Source of the DNA: Lepidodermella squamata
Taxonomy: Eukaryota; Gastrotricha
Assembly (NCBI GenBank): GCA_047495785.1
Contig: JBLDXI010000012.1
Coordinates: 248,001 to 312,000, forward strand
Length of the DNA stretch: 64,000 bases
Reading direction: 5' to 3'
Below, in pieces: positions 62,197-64,000 of this stretch (the stretch's first letter is position 1; each line of letters begins with the position of its first letter). The position numbers and the translations under genes are program-made. Under the pieces are notes generated by a model, which was not told the origin of the DNA, ran no database searches, and was given only the letters and a program-made list of their open reading frames with translations.

Positions 62197-64000
62197 CTAA
62201 TTCCAGATTTTGAGCAGCGAGTCCCACGATCCAGTGCACAGAGCCATGCCGTCGTCGCTAACGCCCAGGCATGACACACGGTTATCGTGGCCGGACAAGA
62301 CGCCTAAGGAGAAAAAAAAATAATGGAAAAAATTAGGTACAACTATCGATCGAAATCCACTCAGCATAGCTAATCCATTTTTCATTCAAAATTCTCGTGA
62401 TATAATATAATAATGTATAACCACTCTTCTATTGTGAAGAGAGGTGACCTAATAAAAAAAACATTCTCCAGCACAGACGATTAATTAAAGCTCAGTACGA
62501 AACGCAAAAAAGCATGTGACTTGAGTCTAAATTTAGATGAATACTTGATTGACTGTGTGTAAGTTTATTTGAAATTATGAAGAATGAAAAATGGAACATA
62601 CCAGCCCGTTCTTGCTTGAGAACATCCCACACATTGCAGTTGAAGTCGTCGTAACCGCCGAACATTAACCGACCGGACCGGCTGAAGCCGACCGAGGTGA
62701 TGCCGCAGATGATCGACTCGTTGTGGTACATTCCGATTTCTTGATCAGCACGAATATCGAACAGGCGGCAAGTAGCGTCGTCTGAGCCAGTCGCAAAAGC
62801 GTTCCCGTTTGGAAAGTATGTGATAGCGTTGATGTCCGACTCGTGGCCGGTGAAGGTCTGCCGGCACTGGCCCTCGCGCACGTCCCACAGTTTGGCGGAG
62901 GCGTCGCAGGCGCCGCTCGTGAACGCCTGCATGTCGGGAGCGAGGCTGAGCGACATCACGTCGCCCGTGTGGCCCTGAAACTGCGTCACCTGCGTGCCGG
63001 TCTCGATGTCCCACAACGCGCACGTCATGTCGCCTGAGCTGGTCAGTATCCGCGTGTCGTCGATGAAGCGACAACACGACAGGTAGCCGGTGTGGCCGGG
63101 AAGCTCGCGCGATACTCGGACGTTGCCCTCCCGCGTCCGCAGGGAGTAAATGGAGCAGATATTGTCGAGGCCACCGCACGCGACAAAGTTGCCGGACGGC
63201 GCGTACGCACACGTCATCACCCAACTACTCCGCAGCGGTATTGCATGCACCTACAAACAACAACAACAATCAACATTAAATTCTCAATTTTTCAATTTCA
63301 TTTTTTCATAAAAAATCACTTCTATTCTCGTATTACGCTGCGGAAAATGTCCATATCTATGCACCTGATTTGACCGTCAAAGATCATCCCATGGATGGCC
63401 TAATTTCGCTTGCGTTAATTTGTTTAATTTCTAAATAAAAAATATCATTCTTGTCAGCCTATTTTCGCGTCAACGGCCTGTCGAGATTCCCTTCCTGTTT
63501 TCCGCCTCGTTTTCAGGTCTCGTCGGTGCATAGTTCGAAGTTGCGCATTCCTTGCGCCGGGCGCATCATCATCAAATTTCGCCGTCTTAGTCATACTAGT
63601 CGTCGTCTACTAATGACGATGGATGGGTTCAATTTCGTCGCGCTCGCCCACCTGCCTTATCTACCTACACAAATCAAGCTTTTAACGACACTCGCCTTCC
63701 TCACAGCTGCTAGCAAATTAAAAAAATCACTGCATGATCTATAATGAAAAAAACACAGGTGTCAGGTTACAGCAACACGTGCGGCGACCGCTCCGTGCCA
63801 TGCGGGAAGGCGAGGCGGCTCCGGAACAGTAATTGCGAAAAGCGCACCCAGCTATCGAGGTGATGGCGAAAAACGCGAGCGAGCAAAACAAAATAATACG
63901 AATTAAAAGCGTAATCTTGGCACCTTATTTGTTGTCATCCCGTCCCAGACGATGAGCTTGCCGTCTTGCGAGGCGCTGACAAGGTTCCGCGACTCGGTGC
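62197..64000 (-). CDS. GNB1: G-protein beta subunit, GNB1/GPB-1 type (3' part, runs off window)
   Basis: This is the beta subunit of heterotrimeric G proteins, a seven-bladed WD40 propeller that binds G-gamma and relays GPCR signals at the membrane. Exons seen are 63924-64000 (partial), 62602-63250 and 62197-62303, in phases 0 and 1. They encode about 277 residues from [17 protein letters not shown] to SLLKIWN. Near-identity to animal G-beta is obvious ([52 protein letters not shown]). Introns are 673 and 298 bases, longer than elsewhere in the window. The N-terminal coiled coil and first blade lie beyond the edge. It could serve the class C receptors nearby, as for any GPCR. Confidence 0.97.

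Overview
The window is nuclear DNA of a small-genome invertebrate animal. Evidence for this is a set of replication-dependent histone genes with the metazoan 3' stem-loop, GT-AG introns that are mostly 50-75 bases long, and animal proteins: heterotrimeric G-protein beta, DJ-1, triokinase/FMN cyclase, an MTFR1-like protein and class C GPCRs. I cannot name the phylum. Several genes have a pyrimidine-rich AG acceptor just upstream of the start codon with no visible upstream exon. That fits 5' UTR introns or spliced-leader trans-splicing.

Region 1 (1-31000) is accessory. It holds about 20 short, almost all intronless genes on both strands for secreted proteins of roughly 60-170 residues. Many are prohormone-like, with a signal peptide, no or few cysteines, mono-, di- or tetrabasic sites, and acidic or Ser-rich spacers. 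Embedded among them are four intronless class C (GABA-B-like) receptor genes: 4284-6641, 7028-9358 (disrupted by two frameshifts), 12328-14586 and 19111-21543. A 1.7-kb non-autonomous DNA transposon (22527-24226) with a 9-base target duplication sits 15 bases after the stop codon of one of the peptide genes.

Region 2 (31000-34720) holds four core histone genes as two divergent pairs, H4/H3 and H2B/H2A, without H1. All four share a 16-base stem-loop followed by a 20-base block that is not the usual purine-rich downstream element.

Region 3 (35200-43980) has more small secreted genes, a pair of intron-containing secreted paralogues (38745-39674 and 41075-41964), and a triokinase/FMN cyclase gene.

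Region 4 (45600-53800) has an MTFR1-like gene and a tandem array of five small membrane proteins. Four of these carry PPxY motifs and three end in Cys-rich tails that share one intron position. DJ-1 follows, with one intron enlarged to about 1.95 kb.

Region 5 (54200-64000) has three secreted-protein genes, two of them paralogues, and a three-exon gene for a 38-residue membrane micropeptide whose first intron carries a TA-flanked inverted-repeat element. It ends with the 3' part of a G-protein beta gene running off the window.

The main biological question is whether the fast-evolving secreted peptides are ligands for the interspersed class C receptors. Position suggests it but nothing in the sequence proves it.
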